Positions 60,100-64,000 of a stretch of DNA of 64,000 nt are shown one piece after another. The stretch comes from PALSA-1006 sp041660815 (GTDB lineage: Bacteria; Pseudomonadota; Gammaproteobacteria; Burkholderiales; Gallionellaceae), in assembly GCA_041660815.1 (NCBI GenBank), contig JBAZVN010000001.1:1-64000 (forward strand). Reading direction: 5' to 3'. The notes below the pieces were generated by a model. It had not been told where the DNA came from. It made no database searches and worked only from the letters and a program-made list of their open reading frames with translations. Within the stretch, counting starts at the first letter, position 1. Every line of letters begins with the position of its first letter. The translations under genes were made by a program, and so were the position numbers.

Positions 60100-63000
60100 T
60101 TACTGATACTTTTTGTAAAGTGTTGCGTAATAAAGCACGGGAATGACCACCAACGTCAGCATAGTTGATACTAAAATACCAAATATCAACGAGAGTGCCA
60201 AGCCATTAAATATGGGGTCATCCAAAATAAACAAGGCCCCCAGCATCGCTGCCAGTCCGGTCAAAATAATCGGCTTGGCACGGGCACTGGCCGCTGCAAT
60301 AACCGCATGCTGCGGATCCATTCCGTCGCGCAATTGCAAATTGACAAAGTCCACCAGCAGAATGGAATTACGCACGATAATTCCCGCCAGCGCGATCATA
60401 CCGATCATCGAGGTGGCGGTGAATTGCGCGCCAAACAATGCATGGCCGGGCATCACGCCGATAATCGTCAGCGGAATCGGTGCCATGATGACCAGCGGCA
60501 CAACATAGCTCTTGAATTGCGCCACCACCAGCAGATAAATCAGAATCAATCCCACGCCGTAGGCAATGCCCATGTCGCGGAACGTTTCAAAGGTCACCTG
60601 CCATTCCCCATCCCACTTCATCGAGTAGTTTTTATACGGATCGGAAGGTTGATGAAAGAACCACGATTGCAGCGTTCCGCCCTGTTCCAGCGCCATTTCA
60701 TCGGTCTTGCTGTTAATGCCGAACATACCGTACAACGGGCTATCCAACTTGCCGGCCATATCGCCGGTGACGTACACCACGGGGAGCAAATCCTTGTGAT
60801 AAATCGGATAGTCACGCTGCACCTGAATGACCTGCACCAATTCCGACAAAGAGATCAGCACACCGTCTTTGGCGCGTACTTTTAACTTCAGCACATCGTC
60901 AATCCGGCTGCGTTTTTCCGCCGACAAGGCCATCCGCAACGGCGGCGCGTACTTTGAGTTTTCCTCGTGCAGCGACGTTACATTCTGACCCGCCAAAGCT
61001 ACCTGGATCGTGTCGGCGATATCTCTGGTCGAGACACCCAGAATCGCGGCTTTGCTCTGCATCACGCGCAATATCAACTTGGGTGCTGCTTCGGTAACCG
61101 TGTCGTCAATACCGATGATATCGGGCGTCTCAACAAACTGCTGCTTCACTTGTGTGGCAATTTCACGCGCGCCCTGATAATCCGGCCCGTAAATTTCAGC
61201 CACAATAGGTGACATCACCGGCGGACCGGGCGGCACTTCCACCACTTTCACTTTCGCATTCCATTTCTTGGCGATCGCTTCAATGGGTTCACGCACGCTG
61301 CCTGCAATCTCGTGACTGGTGCGCGAACGTTTGTGCTTATCCTGCAGATTAACCTGAATATCGCCCTGTTCCGAGGCACTGCGCAGATAATATTGACGCA
61401 CCAAGCCATTGAAATTGATCGGTGAAGCTGTGCCAGAATATGCCTGATAATCAGTTACTTCCGGAACAGTTGCCAGGTAACTGCCAATTTCGCGCATCAC
61501 GCCGGCAGTTTGTTCCAACGCTGTACCGCTGGGCATGTCGACCACGACCTGAAATTCGGATTTATTGTCGAACGGCAACATTTTCAAAACAACCAGCTTA
61601 ACTACCGCCAACGAAACCGCCAGCAACAATCCCGCAAAAATTCCCAGCCACAACTTGCGGCGTGCCGACCTGCCATGCTCGCCATTCAAAAACGGCCCGA
61701 GAAGATTGCGGAAAAAGCGTGTCAATTTGGTAGCGCCCTCGTCCTTCACGACCGCATGGTGCGCGGAGGCGAGTTTGAGCGCCAACCAAGGCGTAACGAT
61801 AAAAGCAATGGCCAGCGAAATCAGCATGCCCATGCTGGCATTGATCGGGATCGGGCTCATGTACGGCCCCATCAAGCCGGTGACGAAGGCCATGGGGAGC
61901 AATGCCGCGATCACGGTAAAGGTCGCCAGAATAGTCGGACTTCCCACTTCATCAACCGCCTCGGGAATGATTTCCGATAGGGGTTGGTGCTGCGACAATT
62001 CGCGGCGGCGGTGAATGTTTTCCACCACCACAATTGCATCGTCCACCAAAATACCAATCGAGAAAATCAACGCGAATAACGAGACGCGATTCAACGTAAA
62101 CCCGTAAGCCCAGGAAGCGAATAAAGTGAGCGCCAAAGTTAGCAATACGGCGATACCCACGATAACTGCTTCGCGGCGTCCCAAGGCAAACCACACCAAA
62201 GCAACCACTGCGAAGGTCGCAAAGAATAGCTTCTTGATCAGCTTCATCGCCTTATCGTTGGCGGTTTCACCATAATTACGCGTAATGGTCACGCTTACAT
62301 CATCGGGAATAACGCTGCCCTTTAATTCTTCCACGCGCTGCAATAATTTCTCGGCAACTTCAACCGCATTTTCACCCGGTTTTTTCGTGATCGCCAAAGT
62401 GACTGCGGTAAATTCGCCCTGCTTTTGAATGCCTTTGTCGCCCGCCGCCGCGCCGGTTCCCATCCATACATAGCTGTTCGGCAACTCGGCTTCGTCACGC
62501 ACTTCGGCCACGTCATGCAAATAGATAGGCTTGCCTTCAAAGGTGCCGATCACTAACTGGCGCACCTCACCGGCATCACTCAGGAAATTATTGGTTTGCA
62601 CCAATACCTCCCGACTGCTCTGCACCAGTGTGCCCGCACTCTGCGACACGTTGGCAGCCTGCAATGCCGCGCGAACTTCCTGCAATGACAGATGTGACGC
62701 ATTCATTGCTTCCGGATTGAGCAGGATGCGCACCGCACGATGGCTGGCACCCAAGGTGGAAACTTCACGCGTACCCTTTACACGCTTTAACTCGGACTCG
62801 ATCGCATGTGCAACTTGGGTTAATTCCAAACCGCCGCCGTTCGCCTGATCACGCCATAAAGTCAGCCCCAGAATCGGCACATCATCAATGCCGCGCGCCT
62901 TGATGATCGGGGGCAAAACACCCAATGTGGCCGGCAACCAGTCCGCATTCGAATTTATTACGTCATACAGCTTAACCAGCGACGGAACATGCGCCTCGCC

Positions 63001-63303
63001 GACTTTAAATTGCACTGTAATTACCGACATGCCCGGTTGCGATACCGAGTAAACATGATCCACTCCGGCGATCTGCGACAAGACTTGCTCAGCCGGTGTA
63101 GAAACCGTACGCGCCACATCCTGTGCCGAAGCGCCGGGATAGGCGATCATCACATTAGCCATGGTGACGTTGATCTGCGGCTCTTCTTCACGCGGCGTTA
63201 CAATCACCGCAAACGCTCCCAGCAACACTGCCACAAGCGCCAGCAGTGGTGTCATCTGCGAATGCAGAAAAACGCGGGCAATACGTCCCGATATACCCAT
63301 CAT
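60100..63303 (-). CDS. RND efflux transporter permease (AcrB-type)
   Basis: The 1067-residue protein is a full-length RND pump: N-terminal helix, a large periplasmic loop (about 40-345), helices 2-6, a second periplasmic loop (about 590-890) and helices 8-12. The proton-relay pair is present in ILVDDAIVVVENIHRR. NVMIAYPGASAQDVARTVST is typical of HAE1-like members. The pump exports small molecules with the adaptor encoded just upstream, whose stop overlaps this ATG (ATGA), and an outer-membrane factor not seen here. Substrate unknown; acidic heavy-metal (CusA) residues are not evident, so drugs or lipids are more likely. Confidence 0.94.
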   Translation of the reverse strand: MMGISGRIARVFLHSQMTPLLALVAVLLGAFAVIVTPREEEPQINVTMANVMIAYPGASAQDVARTVSTPAEQVLSQIAGVDHVYSVSQPGMSVITVQFKVGEAHVPSLVKLYDVINSNADWLPATLGVLPPIIKARGIDDVPILGLTLWRDQANGGGLELTQVAHAIESELKRVKGTREVSTLGASHRAVRILLNPEAMNASHLSLQEVRAALQAANVSQSAGTLVQSSREVLVQTNNFLSDAGEVRQLVIGTFEGKPIYLHDVAEVRDEAELPNSYVWMGTGAAAGDKGIQKQGEFTAVTLAITKKPGENAVEVAEKLLQRVEELKGSVIPDDVSVTITRNYGETANDKAMKLIKKLFFATFAVVALVWFALGRREAVIVGIAVLLTLALTLFASWAYGFTLNRVSLFALIFSIGILVDDAIVVVENIHRRRELSQHQPLSEIIPEAVDEVGSPTILATFTVIAALLPMAFVTGLMGPYMSPIPINASMGMLISLAIAFIVTPWLALKLASAHHAVVKDEGATKLTRFFRNLLGPFLNGEHGRSARRKLWLGIFAGLLLAVSLAVVKLVVLKMLPFDNKSEFQVVVDMPSGTALEQTAGVMREIGSYLATVPEVTDYQAYSGTASPINFNGLVRQYYLRSASEQGDIQVNLQDKHKRSRTSHEIAGSVREPIEAIAKKWNAKVKVVEVPPGPPVMSPIVAEIYGPDYQGAREIATQVKQQFVETPDIIGIDDTVTEAAPKLILRVMQSKAAILGVSTRDIADTIQVALAGQNVTSLHEENSKYAPPLRMALSAEKRSRIDDVLKLKVRAKDGVLISLSELVQVIQVQRDYPIYHKDLLPVVYVTGDMAGKLDSPLYGMFGINSKTDEMALEQGGTLQSWFFHQPSDPYKNYSMKWDGEWQVTFETFRDMGIAYGVGLILIYLLVVAQFKSYVVPLVIMAPIPLTIIGVMPGHALFGAQFTATSMIGMIALAGIIVRNSILLVDFVNLQLRDGMDPQHAVIAAASARAKPIILTGLAAMLGALFILDDPIFNGLALSLIFGILVSTMLTLVVIPVLYYATLYKKYQ

Positions 63304-64000
63304 TTTGGCACCGCCATTCCGGCTTTAACCGGGTCAGTTGCAACGCGCTCTCCGGCTCGCAAACCGGCAATGATTTCAACCTCATTTTTGTCGGTGACCT
63401 CACCCAAACGCACCTGACGCAAACGTGGCAAACCTTTGTCATCCACTACGTACACGGCCACCACCTCGCTTCTGCGCAACACAGAAGACAATGGAATCAA
63501 TAACTTACTTATTTTCCCCACCACAAAATGCGTGCGTACAAACATGCCCGGATAAACGCCTTTTTCATTGGCCGATAGATTCACGCGAACCTGAGTGCTG
63601 TGCGTGCGCGGATCAGCAGAAGGTTGCACCGAAACACTGGCCACTTTAAGCCAACGGTGTATTTCCGGCACTTCAACGCTGGCGATAGGCGCAGATCCGA
63701 TTTCCGACAATTTGTGCTGCGGCACATTGGTGATAATTCTTAATTCAGAAGGATCAAAACCGGTCATGAGCGGCTTTCCAACCGTGACCATTTCACCCAT
63801 TTCCACCATACGTGCGGAAACCACTCCGCTATAGGGTGCGGCAACCGTGGTATAGCTGCGCGCCAAAACGGATTGCTGGGCACCGGCTTCGCTGGCTTTA
63901 GCTTGAGCTTCCGCCATCTCGTAGTCAGTCTTGGCTTTATCCAAAGTGGCCTGACTGATAAATTTCTGTGCGAACAACTGCTGCGAGCGCTCGTAGTTTG
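63300..64000 (-). CDS. RND efflux membrane fusion protein, partial
   Basis: The gene runs off the right edge; only the C-terminal 233 codons are present, beginning in the alpha-helical hairpin (NYERSQQLFAQKFIS), followed by the second lipoyl half (SYTTVAAPYSGVVSARMVEMG), the beta-barrel (ELRIITNVPQHK) and the membrane-proximal domain (YPGMFVRTHFVVGK). It supplies the adaptor for the pump encoded next, overlapping it by 4 bp. Confidence 0.92.
   Translation of the reverse strand, partial: NYERSQQLFAQKFISQATLDKAKTDYEMAEAQAKASEAGAQQSVLARSYTTVAAPYSGVVSARMVEMGEMVTVGKPLMTGFDPSELRIITNVPQHKLSEIGSAPIASVEVPEIHRWLKVASVSVQPSADPRTHSTQVRVNLSANEKGVYPGMFVRTHFVVGKISKLLIPLSSVLRRSEVVAVYVVDDKGLPRLRQVRLGEVTDKNEVEIIAGLRAGERVATDPVKAGMAVPK

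Overview
The window is chromosomal DNA of a Gram-negative proteobacterium with roughly balanced base composition. The housekeeping order glyA-nrdR-ribD-ribE next to lepA-lepB-rnc-era, plus mutL-miaA, aat-bpt, murJ and zapE, fits Betaproteobacteria (a Nitrosomonadales-like lineage is my best guess) better than Gammaproteobacteria. That placement is inference from gene order. I saw no tRNA, rRNA, CRISPR array or insertion sequence.

Layout. 1-10,957 (all minus strand) is a compact type I secretion locus. In transcription order it holds a short leader ORF, an outer-membrane factor fused to two SPOR-like repeats, a LuxR-HTH/ATPase regulator, a single-chain tandem ABC exporter, an HlyD adaptor and the N-terminal part of a Thr-rich repeat protein that runs off the left edge. 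11.4-12.3 kb is an HDOD signalling protein. 12.9-19.9 kb (plus) carries mutL, miaA, a periplasmic msrA, and the hydrogenase maturation genes hypA, hypB and hypF without hypCDE or a hydrogenase. 20-31 kb holds a DHH phosphoesterase, a split Aer-like redox receptor (PAS protein plus TM-HAMP-MCP-CZB), an esterase, a PilZ-like protein, the N-degron transferases aat and bpt, yihY, hugZ and leuA. 30.8-32.5 kb carries palindromic repeats, a TumE-type toxin-antitoxin pair flanked by near-identical direct repeats, and thpR.

32.6-42.4 kb is a signalling island: a PAS-GGDEF cyclase, then three plus-strand genes forming an apparent relay. They are a membrane protein with an ethylene-receptor-like domain (copper ligands kept) but no kinase, a translationally overlapping hybrid histidine kinase (HisKA-HATPase-REC-REC-HPt), and a REC-REC-PAS-PAS-GGDEF-EAL-REC output protein whose GGDEF site is degenerate and whose EAL site looks intact. 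42.4-45.2 kb holds a LysR regulator divergent from a metallo-beta-lactamase-fold lipoprotein, and a YecA/SEC-C protein. 45.5-53.5 kb (minus) is the conserved rib/glyA and era/rnc/lep block. 53.9-59.7 kb (plus) has a second HDOD paralogue, an LtaS-type sulfatase, murJ and zapE. The right end is an RND efflux operon on the minus strand whose adaptor gene runs off the edge.

How it fits together. Several parts point to surface attachment and second-messenger control: a secreted repeat protein with its own exporter, two cyclic-di-GMP enzymes, a PilZ-like protein and two HDOD proteins. The most unusual elements are the secretion operon architecture and the split ethylene-receptor-like relay. The window also contains several small palindromic repeats, one inserted in frame within hypF and one between two signalling genes flanked by a short duplication.
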